52,576 bases of DNA. Source: Bathymodiolus brooksi methanotrophic gill symbiont. GTDB lineage: Bacteria > Pseudomonadota > Gammaproteobacteria > Methylococcales > Methylomonadaceae. The DNA lies in NCBI GenBank assembly GCA_020996635.1, contig JAJJBE010000106.1, forward strand, positions 1 to 52,576. The letters run 5' to 3'. The position numbers were made by a program, and so were the translations under genes. Positions 14,273 to 23,958 of this stretch are shown piece after piece (position 1 is the stretch's first letter; every line of letters begins with the position of its first letter). The notes beneath the pieces were generated by a model, which had not been told where the DNA came from, did no database searches, and saw nothing but the letters and a program-made list of their open reading frames with translations.

Positions 14273-14614
14273 TTACATTGTATGCGTAGAGCGATCACTT
14301 TCCAGCGCACCCGCCAAATAGTTCTCTATTTTATTCTTTGCTTGGCCACCATCTTGGTCACTAAACTGAACACCAACACCTGATGTTCTGTAACCTTCTG
14401 CACCTTCAGGTGTAATCCAAATAACTTTAGCCGCTATCGGTAATTTTTCGGTTTCATCCATTAATTGCAATAACACAAAAACCTCTTCCCCCATCTTATA
14501 AGGCCGCGGCGTAGGGATAAATAAACCACCATGCTCTACAAAAGGCATATAAGCGGCATATAAGCCATTTTTCTCTTTAATTGATAAGGACAAAATCCCT
14601 TGTCGTGCTGTCAT
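14273..14614 (-). CDS. pilZ: PilZ-domain protein of the type IV pilus group
   Basis: This 113-residue protein has the single-domain PilZ layout (LFIPTPRPYKMGEEVFVLLQ ... AKVIWITP ... GVGVQF). The RxxxR / DxSxxG c-di-GMP residues are missing, as in the PilZ of the tmk-holB-pilZ cluster, which acts in type IV pilus assembly with PilB and FimX without binding the nucleotide. It starts two bases after holB ends, at the end of the long leftward operon. Confidence 0.88.
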   Translation of the reverse strand: MTARQGILSLSIKEKNGLYAAYMPFVEHGGLFIPTPRPYKMGEEVFVLLQLMDETEKLPIAAKVIWITPEGAEGYRTSGVGVQFSDQDGGQAKNKIENYLAGALESDRSTHTM

Positions 14615-14616
14615 AT

Positions 14617-15600
14617 TTATTTACCTTTAGCGACTGTAGACCAAGTAATTAGAAGCTCTTCAAAAAGTAATTGCTTATTTAATTGTCTGTTAATTCGATA
14701 ACTATCTTTTAATAATAAATCGTAAAACTTAAATAACCGATACCTATTTACTCTGCCTGCTAATTGCTGCAAAGGTTTAGCTAAGTCTTTATTATAAAGT
14801 AAAGCTGGCTCTACTTGAAAAGTACATTTAACAATATCTTCTGTCCATAAAGTAAGCCATTGTATTAACTGCCCTAAAGACTGTTTATGCCATTTTTCTG
14901 CTAATGTAATAGGGCAAGCATTCATTAAGGCTACCTTATTCCACTCATCAAAACAACTACTACGCAATTGCAAACTACCATTTTGTGCATACTCAACCGC
15001 TAACAAAGGCGAGCCTTGTGCTAAATTTAAAACTAATTCAGCCTGCTCACTCACCCCTTGCTCTTTTAACCATGTTAATACTTCTACAGAATCAGGAATT
15101 GATAATGACATTTTCTGGCAGCGACTCAAAATAGTTGCTGGCAAGGCCTGCATAGCTTCTGTTAGTAATACAAATACAGTTCTTTCAGGCGGTTCTTCCA
15201 AACATTTTAAAAAGGCATTGGCTGAATTCATATTCATTTTATCAGCGGGCTGAATCAAGATGACACGATACCCTGAATATTGAGGCTTTAAAGACAGCTT
15301 ATTGATGACTGTTCGCACATCATCAATACGTATTGCTTTGCCTTCCTCTTCAGGCTGTAGAACTAGAAAATCAGGATGTGTTTTAGCCAAAAATAACTGA
15401 CAACTTTCACACTGAGAACAGGCTTCTATTTTAGATTTATCTGTACAAAGTAAAGCTTGTATATACCGCAGCGCTAAAGCATGCTTAGCTAAGCCTTCAG
15501 AACCTGTCATTAATAATGCCTGCGGGACTCTATCTTGTTCTATATAAGCACATAAATGCTGCCAATCTTGTTTGTGCCAAGGGTAGATAACTTTATCCAT
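14617..15600 (-). CDS. holB: DNA polymerase III delta-prime subunit
   Basis: This 327-residue clamp-loader subunit has a zinc-binding cluster of four cysteines in CTDKSKIEACSQCESC and the conserved KPQYSGYRVILIQPADKMN and CLEEPPERTVFVLLT segments. The Walker A position is degenerate (TGSEGLAKHA), as is normal for delta-prime, which does not hydrolyse ATP. It overlaps tmk by eight bases, so translation is coupled. Confidence 0.93.
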   Translation of the reverse strand: MDKVIYPWHKQDWQHLCAYIEQDRVPQALLMTGSEGLAKHALALRYIQALLCTDKSKIEACSQCESCQLFLAKTHPDFLVLQPEEEGKAIRIDDVRTVINKLSLKPQYSGYRVILIQPADKMNMNSANAFLKCLEEPPERTVFVLLTEAMQALPATILSRCQKMSLSIPDSVEVLTWLKEQGVSEQAELVLNLAQGSPLLAVEYAQNGSLQLRSSCFDEWNKVALMNACPITLAEKWHKQSLGQLIQWLTLWTEDIVKCTFQVEPALLYNKDLAKPLQQLAGRVNRYRLFKFYDLLLKDSYRINRQLNKQLLFEELLITWSTVAKGK

Positions 15601-16216
15601 GAATAAACTTTTGTATTAACTGGGTAATATCTTCTTGAACTAATGATAATTCCTGCGCTGCATCAACTATTTTTACACGCTTAGGCTGCTGTTTTGCAAT
15701 CTCTAAAAAACAAGTGCGTACTTTATTAAAAAATTGCATTTTCTCTACTTCAAAGCGATCTAGCTTTCCACGATTTTTAGCTCTTGCCATACCTACATCA
15801 ACAAGAACATCTAATAATAAAGTTAAATCAGGACGAATATTATTTTGTGAAAAATTTTCTAGCCATGCAATCGTAGCGCTATCTATGCCACGCCCTCCTC
15901 CTTGATATGCATAACTGCTGTCTGTAAATCGATCACATAAAACCCAAGTGCCTTGCTCTAAAGCAGGTTGAATAATATGTTTGATATGTTGCGCTCTGGC
16001 TGCAAACATCATTAATAATTCAGTTTGCTCGGAGATTTTTTCTTGATCCCTACCCAGCAGTAATTGACGAATATTTTCAGAAAGTACCGTGCCACCTGGC
16101 TCACGCGTGAGCACAACAGGAATACCTGCCTCTTTTAATAATTGTTCGATGAATTTTATATTGGTGCTTTTCCCACAACCTTCACCGCCTTCTAAAGTAA
16201 TAAACTTGCCTAGCAT
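15593..16216 (-). CDS. tmk: Thymidylate kinase
   Basis: The 207-residue enzyme phosphorylates dTMP to dTDP. The P-loop GGEGCGKST (about 10-18), the LTREPGGT motif and CDRFTDSSYAYQGGGRG are clear. It overlaps mltG by one base (start ATG at 16216) and holB by eight. The order mltG-tmk-holB-pilZ is conserved across gammaproteobacteria. Confidence 0.96.
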   Translation of the reverse strand: MLGKFITLEGGEGCGKSTNIKFIEQLLKEAGIPVVLTREPGGTVLSENIRQLLLGRDQEKISEQTELLMMFAARAQHIKHIIQPALEQGTWVLCDRFTDSSYAYQGGGRGIDSATIAWLENFSQNNIRPDLTLLLDVLVDVGMARAKNRGKLDRFEVEKMQFFNKVRTCFLEIAKQQPKRVKIVDAAQELSLVQEDITQLIQKFIHG

Positions 16217-17214
16217 TAGCGACGCTTCCTTTGATAGTTATTGAGGGCATTATTATGCTGGCGCAATGTTGCAGAAAAAACATGGCTGCCATCACCATTA
16301 GCAACAAAATATAAACTATTACCCTTAGCAGGATGCAATGCAGCATGAATCGCCTCTTTTCCTGGCATAGCAATAGGCGTTGGCGGTAAGCCATTAATTT
16401 TATAGGTATTATAAGCTGTTAACGTTTGTAAATCTTTACGTCGAATATTGCCATGGTACTTTTCACCCATACCATAAATAACCGTAGGGTCTGTTTGTAA
16501 GCGCATCCCTATTTTTAGCCGACGCGTAAAAACACCCGCAATAATCGGACGCTCTGAAGCAACACCTGTTTCTTTTTCTACAATGGATGCCAAAATCAAT
16601 GCTTCATATGCTGTTTTTAAAGGTAAATCATCCGCCTTCAATTGCCATTGCTGTTTTAAAACAAGCTGCATTTTTTGATAAGCTTGTTTTAATATAGCAA
16701 TATCGCTAGTGTTTTTTGTGAATTGATAAGTATCAGGAAAAAACAAACCTTCAGGGTGTTTCGCGATCTTATCTATTTTTTGTAGAATATCACTATCACT
16801 TAATTCAGCAATACTTTGCTTGATTGCTTTTTCTTTTGTTAGCGCAAAGCGCATTTGTTTAAAATTCCAACCTTCAGGAAAAGTAATACTATATTGCTTA
16901 ACCTTGCCTTTACTTAATAGACGTAAAAAATCTTCTGGTTTAATACCAACTGCTAACTCATATTCCCCTGCTTTAAGCTGCTGTGTTAAACCTGTTTTTC
17001 GCGCTAAAACTTTAAACCAGAGTTTATTAAATCCCTTATCAACCTCAGCCACACCTGCAATTATTTTATTAAAAGAGCTACCTTTGTTAACTTCAAAAGT
17101 TTTATTTTTCTGAACAGCAATCGGTGTTTCCAAAAATTTATGATAATCCGACCATGCCCAAACTAAAATCGCACTGCATAATAAAATAAAAAATAGGCAG
17201 ATTTTTTTTAGCAT
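16216..17214 (-). CDS. mltG: Endolytic murein transglycosylase
   Basis: The 332-residue protein has an N-terminal membrane anchor (ICLFFILLCSAILVWAW) followed by a LysM-like region and the YceG/MltG domain. The catalytic Glu lies in LILASIVEKETG, with RLQTDPTVIYG and YNTYKINGLPPTPIA further on. It cuts nascent glycan strands in the inner membrane and sets their length. It overlaps pabC by seven bases. Confidence 0.95.
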   Translation of the reverse strand: MLKKICLFFILLCSAILVWAWSDYHKFLETPIAVQKNKTFEVNKGSSFNKIIAGVAEVDKGFNKLWFKVLARKTGLTQQLKAGEYELAVGIKPEDFLRLLSKGKVKQYSITFPEGWNFKQMRFALTKEKAIKQSIAELSDSDILQKIDKIAKHPEGLFFPDTYQFTKNTSDIAILKQAYQKMQLVLKQQWQLKADDLPLKTAYEALILASIVEKETGVASERPIIAGVFTRRLKIGMRLQTDPTVIYGMGEKYHGNIRRKDLQTLTAYNTYKINGLPPTPIAMPGKEAIHAALHPAKGNSLYFVANGDGSHVFSATLRQHNNALNNYQRKRR

Positions 17215-18026
17215 AGCTTTAAATCTTGTGTTTTTAAGTCACTTAAATAAATCATTAACTGTTGAGTTAGCTTACCTATTGGATAGGTTTTAGCTTCTAG
17301 CTGCCTAATCGGCCAAATACCAATCACCGAATTTGTTACAAACAATTCATCAGCCTGTAAAACATCCTCTTTACTTAGAATTGTTTCTTTAATACTTAAC
17401 TCAGTTTGCTCTAAAAGGACTTCGCGCATAATTCCTTTTACACCGCATTCAACTATTTTACTGGTAAAAACTTGCTGATTTTTAACGACAAATAAGTTTG
17501 TCATAGTACCTTCAATCACATCACCGTTAATATTCTGCATCAACCCTTCTTGAAATTCATCCTGCCATTCAGTCCTGGCTAACACTTGCTCTAAGCGATT
17601 ATTATGTTTTAAGCCTGCTAACAATGGGTTTAAGCCTAGGCGAGTTGTACAAAATCGCGCAGAAATACCTTCTTTCTGATAACCTTCTGGATAATTAGGG
17701 TAAGGATGTAAAGCAATATAGCGTGTGACATTAATAGGATCAGGCTGACGATAACCACGCCCACCCGAGCCACGAGTCAGCATTATTTTAATAACACCAT
17801 GTGTAATATTTTTACAAAGTTGACTCACGTCACCTATCAGAAGCTTTTTGCTTGGAAAAGTGATTTTCAAAACAAAACAGCCTGCCTCTAATCTCGCTAA
17901 ATGCTGAGTTAGAAAAACAGGCTGTTCATTGATTATTTCTATCGTTTCAAACAGACCATCCCCATAATGCAGGCCACGATCTGTTGCTTCGATTGCAGTA
18001 GTTTGTTTACCGTTAATCAGTATCAT
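17208..18026 (-). CDS. pabC: Aminodeoxychorismate lyase
   Basis: This 272-residue fold-type IV PLP enzyme makes 4-aminobenzoate for folate. It contains LHYGDGLFETI near the start, the lysine region LKHNNRLEQVLAR, and GDVIEGTMTNLFV and FVTNSVIGIWPI at the C-terminal half. Branched-chain or D-amino-acid aminotransferases share the fold, but the position between fabF and mltG favours PabC. Confidence 0.9.
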   Translation of the reverse strand: MILINGKQTTAIEATDRGLHYGDGLFETIEIINEQPVFLTQHLARLEAGCFVLKITFPSKKLLIGDVSQLCKNITHGVIKIMLTRGSGGRGYRQPDPINVTRYIALHPYPNYPEGYQKEGISARFCTTRLGLNPLLAGLKHNNRLEQVLARTEWQDEFQEGLMQNINGDVIEGTMTNLFVVKNQQVFTSKIVECGVKGIMREVLLEQTELSIKETILSKEDVLQADELFVTNSVIGIWPIRQLEAKTYPIGKLTQQLMIYLSDLKTQDLKLC

Positions 18027-18027
18027 A

Positions 18028-18114
18028 CCAACCCCAATAAGTTTTTATTTTAATCTCCTCATCCTAACCTTCTCCAGCAGGAGAAGGAATAACAAGCGAA
18101 TTTATTGGGATTGG
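18028..18114. repeat. Palindromic repeat between fabF and pabC
   Basis: Outer arms CCAACCCCAATAA and TTATTGGGATTGG (one mismatch) enclose the hairpin CCTTCTCCAGCAGGAGAAGG. The CTCATCCTAACCTTCTCC core resembles the in-frame repeat in hsdM and the fragment near 39440. It may act as a terminator or transcript-stabilising element within the operon. Confidence 0.65.
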
Positions 18115-18138
18115 CATCACTCGCTACCACCTTAATTA

Positions 18139-19386
18139 TTATTCTGCGTATTTTTTAAAGACTAAAGAACCATTTGTGCCACCAAAGCCAAATGAATTTG
18201 AAATAGATATATCAATTTTCATTTCACGCGCTGTGTTCGCAACAAAATCTAAATCACATTCTTCATCGTAGTTTTCTAAATTAATGGTTGGTGGAGCAAT
18301 TTGGTTTTTAAGGCTTAAAGCACTTAATACCGCTTCAATACCACCTGCAGCACCTAATAAATGACCAATCATTGATTTGGTTGAACTCACTGCTACTTTA
18401 TAAGCATGATCACCTAATGCGGCTTTCATTGCTTCCGTTTCACCAACATCTCCTGCTGGTGTAGATGTTCCATGCGCATTAATGTAATCAATCTCTGTGG
18501 CATTAACACCGGCATCCTTCATTGCATTTTTCATGCAGCGTGCAGCTCCTTCACCACCCACTGAAGGCGTTGTCATGTGATAAGCATCGCCACTCATTCC
18601 ATAACCAATTACTTCGGCATAAATTTTTGCACCACGAGCTTTAGCATGCTCTAACTCTTCAAGTACCACAACACCTGCACCATCACTAAGCACAAAACCA
18701 TCACGGTCTTTATCCCAAGGACGACTTGCTGCTTGAGGATCGTCATTTCTACGTGATAAAGCTTTTGCTGAAGCAAAGCCACCCATTGCAGTAATTGATG
18801 ATGTACATTTTTCTGCACCACCTGCAACCATGACATCAGCATCGCCATATTGAATTTTACGCATCGCATCACCGATACAGTGTGTTCCTGTCGAACAAGC
18901 TGTGACGATAGCGAAATTAGGGCCTTTCAGTCCATACTTAATAGAAAGGTTACCTGAAATCATATTAATAATATTACCGGGTACAAAAAAAGGTGAAATA
19001 CGACGTGCACCACCTTTTTCAAAAGTCATACGGCAATCTTCAATGCCTGTAATCCCTCCAATTCCTGAACCTATTGCAACACCAATCCTTTCTGCATTTT
19101 CATCAGTTATTTCCAAGCCAGAATCTTCAATGGCTTGGCAACCTGCTGCAATTCCATAATGAATAAAGCCCTCCATACGTTTTGCATCTTTTGCTGGAAT
19201 ATATTCACTAATATCAAAATTCCTAATCACACCACCAAAACGTGTTGCATGACCTGAAATATCAAAAGAATCAATTTGGCTAATACCGCTTTTGCCATTA
19301 ATAATACCGTCCCATGTTTCTGAAACAGTGTTAGCAAGAGGCGTAATAGCGCCTAAACCCGTAATAACAACGCGACGTTTACTCAA
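18139..19386 (-). CDS. fabF: 3-oxoacyl-ACP synthase II
   Basis: The 415-residue condensing enzyme elongates acyl-ACP. Catalytic Cys164 lies in [10 protein letters not shown]; the two histidines are in [11 protein letters not shown] and [12 protein letters not shown]. The start is TTG at 19386 with AGGA upstream, which puts [10 protein letters not shown] in register with the family. A perfect 14-bp hairpin separates it from acpP. Confidence 0.96.
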   Translation of the reverse strand: MSKRRVVITGLGAITPLANTVSETWDGIINGKSGISQIDSFDISGHATRFGGVIRNFDISEYIPAKDAKRMEGFIHYGIAAGCQAIEDSGLEITDENAERIGVAIGSGIGGITGIEDCRMTFEKGGARRISPFFVPGNIINMISGNLSIKYGLKGPNFAIVTACSTGTHCIGDAMRKIQYGDADVMVAGGAEKCTSSITAMGGFASAKALSRRNDDPQAASRPWDKDRDGFVLSDGAGVVVLEELEHAKARGAKIYAEVIGYGMSGDAYHMTTPSVGGEGAARCMKNAMKDAGVNATEIDYINAHGTSTPAGDVGETEAMKAALGDHAYKVAVSSTKSMIGHLLGAAGGIEAVLSALSLKNQIAPPTINLENYDEECDLDFVANTAREMKIDISISNSFGFGGTNGSLVFKKYAE

Positions 19387-19423
19387 TGGAATGGTCCTAA
19401 AAATGAATTAAAAAATAATTAAT

Positions 19424-19455
19424 ATTAATGGGTAATAGATTTATTACCCATTAAT
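19424..19455 (-). terminator. Perfect hairpin between acpP and fabF
   Basis: ATTAATGGGTAATA and TATTACCCATTAAT pair over 14 bases around a four-base loop. It can partly terminate the abundant acpP transcript and so lower fabF expression. Confidence 0.75.
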
Positions 19456-19474
19456 GAATAACGATTGTAAGAAA

Positions 19475-19705
19475 TTAACCGTTAGAGTTTACGTAGTTTA
19501 CTGCTTGTTGAACTGTTGTGATTTTTTCAGCTTCATCATCAGGAATTTCACATTCGAATTCTTCTTCTAAAGCCATTACTAGCTCAACTGTATCTAGTGA
19601 ATCAGCACCTAAATCATCAATAAATGATGCATCGTTAGCGATATCTTCTTTAACACCTAGTTGCTCAGCAACAATTTTCTTTACGCGCTCTTCAATGTTA
19701 CTCAT
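19475..19705 (-). CDS. acpP: Acyl carrier protein
   Basis: This 76-residue acidic protein carries the 4'-phosphopantetheine on Ser36 in [10 protein letters not shown]. Length and sequence are those of standard AcpP. It lies between fabG and fabF, with an unusually large repeat element upstream and a hairpin downstream. Confidence 0.98.
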   Translation of the reverse strand: MSNIEERVKKIVAEQLGVKEDIANDASFIDDLGADSLDTVELVMALEEEFECEIPDDEAEKITTVQQAVNYVNSNG

Positions 19706-19843
19706 ATTATATTTCCTTTAAATAGATGCCGTTTTTAATAAAGACAACATCACTTTTATTATTAAATTATTAAATTATTATTAAACTCACAGGTAAAATC
19801 CTATAAGCGATGCAATTATACTTTAAATCTATGTAAATAACAT

Positions 19844-20004
19844 ATACTTCGCGCAGTCACGTGCGTGGATTTTATATCGAAGTGATTTTAGTCGATAGCA
19901 AGGCGATAAAACTGGCGCATAGTAGGCTACGCAACAGTTTTATCAACGCAGCTATCGGCTAAAATCGACCGATAGAAAACCGCAGCTGTGACTGCACGAA
20001 GTAT
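19844..20004. repeat. 161-bp near-palindromic element between fabG and acpP
   Basis: Ends ATACTTCGCGCAGTCAC and GTGACTGCACGAAGTAT are inverted with one mismatch. Inside, GATTTTAGTCGATAGC pairs with GCTATCGGCTAAAATC and GATAAAACTG with CAGTTTTATC around CGCATAGTAGGCTACGC. Almost the whole element folds on itself. It is a MITE- or REPIN-like insertion starting four bases after the fabG stop. Confidence 0.75.
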
Positions 20005-20008
20005 AACG

Positions 20009-20737
20009 TTAAGCCATATACATACCACCATTAACATGTAAGGTTTCGCCAGTAATATATGACGCACCACCAGATGCTAAAAATGCAACTGCATTAGCAA
20101 TTTCTTTAGCATCACCTAAGCGCGCTAAAGGAATTCCAGCTAATAAAGTTGTTTTAATATCTTCTGATAATTCATTCGTCATATCAGTATCAATAAAACC
20201 TGGAGCAACTGAATTAACAGTAATTCCACGAGAACCAACTTCTTTTGCCATCGATTTAGTAAAACCTAACATACCAGCTTTAGCAGCTGCATAATTAGCT
20301 TGCCCAGCATTACCTGTAGACCCAACAACAGAAGCAATATTAATGATACGTCCTGTTCTTGCTTTCATCATGCCACGCAAAACAGCTTTACTCATTCTAA
20401 AAATAGACGTTAAGTTGGTATTGATAATATCGCCCCATTCGTCTTCTTTCATACGCATTAATAAATTATCACGTGTAATTCCCGCATTATTAACTAATAC
20501 CGCAGGCACGCCATATTCATCAGCAATGCTTTTCATTACTTCAGCAATAGATTCAGGGTCAGCGACATTTAACTTCATGCCTTTACCACTATCAGCTAAA
20601 TAAGCCGAAATAGCATCACCACCTTTATCCGAAGTAGCGGTTCCTACAACAAAAAAACCATCTTCTACTAATTTTTCGGCAATTGCACGGCCAATACCGC
20701 GACTAGCACCTGTTACTAAAGCTACTTTTTTAGTCAT
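20009..20737 (-). CDS. fabG: 3-oxoacyl-ACP reductase
   Basis: The 242-residue SDR enzyme reduces beta-ketoacyl-ACP with NADPH. It has the nucleotide loop TGASRGIGRAIA, the NNAGITRD motif, the catalytic Ser in SVVGSTG and YAAAKAG (Tyr-x3-Lys). It overlaps fabD by eight bases. Confidence 0.96.
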   Translation of the reverse strand: MTKKVALVTGASRGIGRAIAEKLVEDGFFVVGTATSDKGGDAISAYLADSGKGMKLNVADPESIAEVMKSIADEYGVPAVLVNNAGITRDNLLMRMKEDEWGDIINTNLTSIFRMSKAVLRGMMKARTGRIINIASVVGSTGNAGQANYAAAKAGMLGFTKSMAKEVGSRGITVNSVAPGFIDTDMTNELSEDIKTTLLAGIPLARLGDAKEIANAVAFLASGGASYITGETLHVNGGMYMA

Positions 20738-21683
20738 TTGAATAATGCTCCAATAGTTTATTTAACGTATCTGGGTTATTAACGGTGAAATGCTCTGCAG
20801 ATTTGACGATGCGTTTATTTAAACCCATCAAAATTTTCCCTGGTCCCATCTCAATAATCGTTGTCGCACCTTGCTCGGCAAGCGCATTAATCGTATCGAC
20901 CCAACGAACTGGCTTAAAAAGCTGCTCTTTAACAACTAAGCGAATCTCATCTGCCTTTGTATGCGCAGCAACATCAACATTATGTAATAAAACAACATTA
21001 GGCTCAGCAAATGTAATCGTTTGCATTTTCTCAGCTAGTTTATCAGCAGCACCTTCCATTAAGGCACAATGAGAAGGCACGCTAACAGGTAATTTAATCG
21101 CGCGCTTTGCCCCAGCTTCTTTTGCAGCAAGCATTGCTCTTTCTACTGCATCATTATGCCCAGCAATAACTACCTGACCCGTTGAATTAAAGTTTACTGC
21201 AGAACAGACTTCACCTTGTGCCGCGTTAGCACACACATCAATAAATTGCTCATCAGACAAACCTAAAATAGCAGCCATCGCACCCACACCTGCAGGAACA
21301 GCTTCTTGCATTAATTTACCGCGCTCAGCGACTAATGCAATTGCATCTTCAAATGCCAAAACACCCGAACAAACTAAAGCCGTATATTCACCTAGGCTAT
21401 GTCCTGCCATCAATGCAGGTTTAACATCTGATTTTGCATTCCAAATACGCCAAAGCGCCACGCCTGCTGCTAACATAGCAGGCTGTGTATTATGCGTTTG
21501 ATTCAAATCTTCAGCGGGCCCTTCACTGACCATTTGCCACAAATCAAAACCTAAAACTTTTGATGCTTCTGCAAACGTTTGTTTAACTTCAGGGTATAAC
21601 TCTGACAATTCTGCCAACATACCTACTGACTGCGAACCTTGCCCAGGAAAGACAAAAGCTAATTGTTTATTTTGTTCAGTCAT
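20730..21683 (-). CDS. fabD: Malonyl-CoA:ACP transacylase
   Basis: This 317-residue enzyme loads malonate on ACP. The nucleophile Ser96 is in AGHSLGEYTAL; the N-terminal VFPGQGSQSVGM and the active-site His in VPSHCALM are present. It starts nine bases after fabH ends and overlaps fabG. Confidence 0.96.
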   Translation of the reverse strand: MTEQNKQLAFVFPGQGSQSVGMLAELSELYPEVKQTFAEASKVLGFDLWQMVSEGPAEDLNQTHNTQPAMLAAGVALWRIWNAKSDVKPALMAGHSLGEYTALVCSGVLAFEDAIALVAERGKLMQEAVPAGVGAMAAILGLSDEQFIDVCANAAQGEVCSAVNFNSTGQVVIAGHNDAVERAMLAAKEAGAKRAIKLPVSVPSHCALMEGAADKLAEKMQTITFAEPNVVLLHNVDVAAHTKADEIRLVVKEQLFKPVRWVDTINALAEQGATTIIEMGPGKILMGLNKRIVKSAEHFTVNNPDTLNKLLEHYSND

Positions 21684-21692
21684 AAAAACCTT

Positions 21693-22655
21693 CTAATATC
21701 TAATTAGGGCAGAACCCCATGTAAAACCCGCACCAAACGCTTCTAATAATACCGTTTGACCACGTTGAATGCGCCCATCTCTAACCGCTTCATTAAAAGC
21801 TAATAAAACCGATGCTGATGAGGTATTCCCCTGCTCTTCTACCGTGACTACCACATGGTCCATCGACATTTTTAATTTTTTAGCCGTTGCTGCGATAATT
21901 CGAATATTGGCTTGATGTGGTACCAGCCAATCAATATCCGATTTTTGCATATTATTAGCCGCTAAAGTTTCATCAACAATACACCCTAAAGTATTGACTG
22001 CAACTTTAAAAACTTCATTACCTTTCATGGAAATATAACCCGCCCCATCTACATCACCCATTGCTTGTGGGTTAGGACAATTCAATAAATCTTCATATTG
22101 GCCGTCAGAGTGTATATGTGTCGATAAAATCCCTTTTTCATCAGATGCTTGCAACAACACAGCTCCTGCACCATCGCCAAACAAAATACAGGTTCCTCGA
22201 TCCGTCCAATCAGTAATCCGTGAATTAATCTCTGCTCCAACCACTAAAACTGTTTTTGCCGCGCCTGATTTAATATAGTTATTAGCGATATCCAAGCCAA
22301 AAATAGAGCCTGAACAGGCTGCCTGTATATCAAAAGCCACACCCTTTTTAATTCCCAAACGATGCTGTAAAACACAGCCCGTTCCAGGGTAGACATTTTC
22401 TGGCGTCCCTGTTGCAACAATAATTAAATCAATATCATCAGCCGCAATACCTGCCATCTCAATCGCCTGCCTAGCTGCAACTTCTGCCATACTTGACGTT
22501 GTTTCATGCTTAGCAGCAATACGACGATTTTTAATACCTGTACGTTCAAAAATCCAAGTATCCGACGTATCAACCTTTTCTGAAATATGTGCATTTGTTC
22601 TTATTTCTTCAGGTAAATAGCCACCCGTTCCTATTACTTTTGCATACTGTGTCAT
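21693..22655 (-). CDS. fabH: 3-oxoacyl-ACP synthase III
   Basis: The 320-residue enzyme starts fatty-acid synthesis from acetyl-CoA. Its triad is Cys114 (QAACSGSIFG), His in VPHQANIRI and Asn in GNTSSASV. It overlaps plsX by four bases (ATGA), which implies coupled translation. Confidence 0.96.
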   Translation of the reverse strand: MTQYAKVIGTGGYLPEEIRTNAHISEKVDTSDTWIFERTGIKNRRIAAKHETTSSMAEVAARQAIEMAGIAADDIDLIIVATGTPENVYPGTGCVLQHRLGIKKGVAFDIQAACSGSIFGLDIANNYIKSGAAKTVLVVGAEINSRITDWTDRGTCILFGDGAGAVLLQASDEKGILSTHIHSDGQYEDLLNCPNPQAMGDVDGAGYISMKGNEVFKVAVNTLGCIVDETLAANNMQKSDIDWLVPHQANIRIIAATAKKLKMSMDHVVVTVEEQGNTSSASVLLAFNEAVRDGRIQRGQTVLLEAFGAGFTWGSALIRY

Positions 22656-23680
22656 ATATCTTCCCTCTGACTAAGCGTTAGCTCGACATGCTCACTAATT
22701 TCCTGAATAACCTTTTTTTCTACTTCAACTTCTGCCACATGAATTGCCATCTTAAATGCCAGCGCATCCGCTCCACCATGACTTTTTATCACTAACCCCT
22801 TTACACCTAAAAAGCTTGCGCCGTTATGTAGACGAGGATCAATTCGGTTTTTAATCGCTTTTAATATAGGGTATGAAATCAATGCGGCGCATTTAGTAAG
22901 CATATTTTTACCAAACGCCTCTTTCATCACTGAAGTAATCATTTTCGCAGCACCTTCAATCGATTTCAGTGCAATATTACCTACAAAGCCATCACAAACA
23001 ATGAGATCAACTTTTTTATCACCCGCATTTAAAGAGTTCCCTTCCACATAGCCGATGTAATTTAAATCCGAATTTTCTAATAATTTAGCCGCCGCTTTTA
23101 CCTGCTCATTACCTTTACTTTCTTCTTCACCAATATTTAATAAACCTACCTTAGGCGATGAAATATCTTCCAAAGCTTTAACAACTTCAGTTCCCATAAT
23201 GGCAAATTGCAATAAAATGTCAGCCGAGCTATCTACATTTGCTCCCAAATCTAATACATGCGTATGCCCAAAAATAGATGGTATAGAGGACATGATAGCG
23301 GGACGGTCAATACCGGGAATCATTTTTAAGACAAACTTTGCAGTTGCCATTAGCGCGCCAGTATTACCCGCACTAACGCAAGCATCCGCCTTACCCTCTT
23401 TTACAAGGTTAATTGCCACCCGCATCGAAGAATCTTTTTTAAGTCTTAATGCTTTAGCTGGAGATTCATGCATTTCAACTTGCTCTGAAGCATGCTGAAT
23501 GGATAATCTCCCCTTAAACTCAAGTATCGCTTCGGCAAGCAATGGCTTTAAAACCTGTTCATCACCCACCAAAATTAACTGCAATTCAGGGTTGCTGCGC
23601 AAGCAGTCTATAGAAGCAGGGATTGTTGTATCAACACCATGATCCCCACCCATAGCATCAATTGAAATAATTAAACTCAC
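22652..23680 (-). CDS. plsX: Phosphate acyltransferase
   Basis: The 342-residue protein converts acyl-ACP to acyl-phosphate, the first committed step to phosphatidic acid. It begins with ISIDAMGGDHG, the family mark, and holds SAGNTGALMA and VCDGFVGNIALK. A hairpin lies between rpmF and this gene, so the two may be differentially expressed. Confidence 0.96.
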   Translation of the reverse strand: MSLIISIDAMGGDHGVDTTIPASIDCLRSNPELQLILVGDEQVLKPLLAEAILEFKGRLSIQHASEQVEMHESPAKALRLKKDSSMRVAINLVKEGKADACVSAGNTGALMATAKFVLKMIPGIDRPAIMSSIPSIFGHTHVLDLGANVDSSADILLQFAIMGTEVVKALEDISSPKVGLLNIGEEESKGNEQVKAAAKLLENSDLNYIGYVEGNSLNAGDKKVDLIVCDGFVGNIALKSIEGAAKMITSVMKEAFGKNMLTKCAALISYPILKAIKNRIDPRLHNGASFLGVKGLVIKSHGGADALAFKMAIHVAEVEVEKKVIQEISEHVELTLSQREDI

Positions 23681-23710
23681 GTGACTTAAAACTCCAAAAA
23701 ATTCTTATAA

Positions 23711-23737
23711 AAAAGCCGGACATATAGCCCGGCTTTT
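23711..23737 (-). terminator. Hairpin between rpmF and plsX
   Basis: AAAAGCCGG and CCGGCTTTT form a 9-bp stem, followed by T-rich sequence on the leftward strand. It is probably a partial terminator that lets some transcription pass into plsX. Confidence 0.75.
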
Positions 23738-23778
23738 CAAACAATCCGTTACACAATCAAGGCTGTGTAAATCATTAT

Positions 23779-23958
23779 TTAATCTTCGTCAGAAGCAACG
23801 ATTTGACGACCCTTAAAATAACCACCTGGCGTCATGTGATGACGTAGATGAGTCTCACCTGTTGTAGGATCTTGAGACAAAGTCTTAGATGTTAATGAAT
23901 CGTGTGAACGACGTTGACCACGTCTTGAACGTGTTACTTTACTTTTTTGAACTGCCAT
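23779..23958 (-). CDS. rpmF: 50S ribosomal protein L32
   Basis: Start ATG 23958 and stop 23779-23781 give 59 residues: [20 protein letters not shown] near the N-terminus, then a segment ending [15 protein letters not shown]. This is the gammaproteobacterial, cysteine-free form of L32. The start overlaps the yceD stop (TAATG). The order yceD-rpmF-plsX is conserved. Confidence 0.97.
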   Translation of the reverse strand: MAVQKSKVTRSRRGQRRSHDSLTSKTLSQDPTTGETHLRHHMTPGGYFKGRQIVASDED

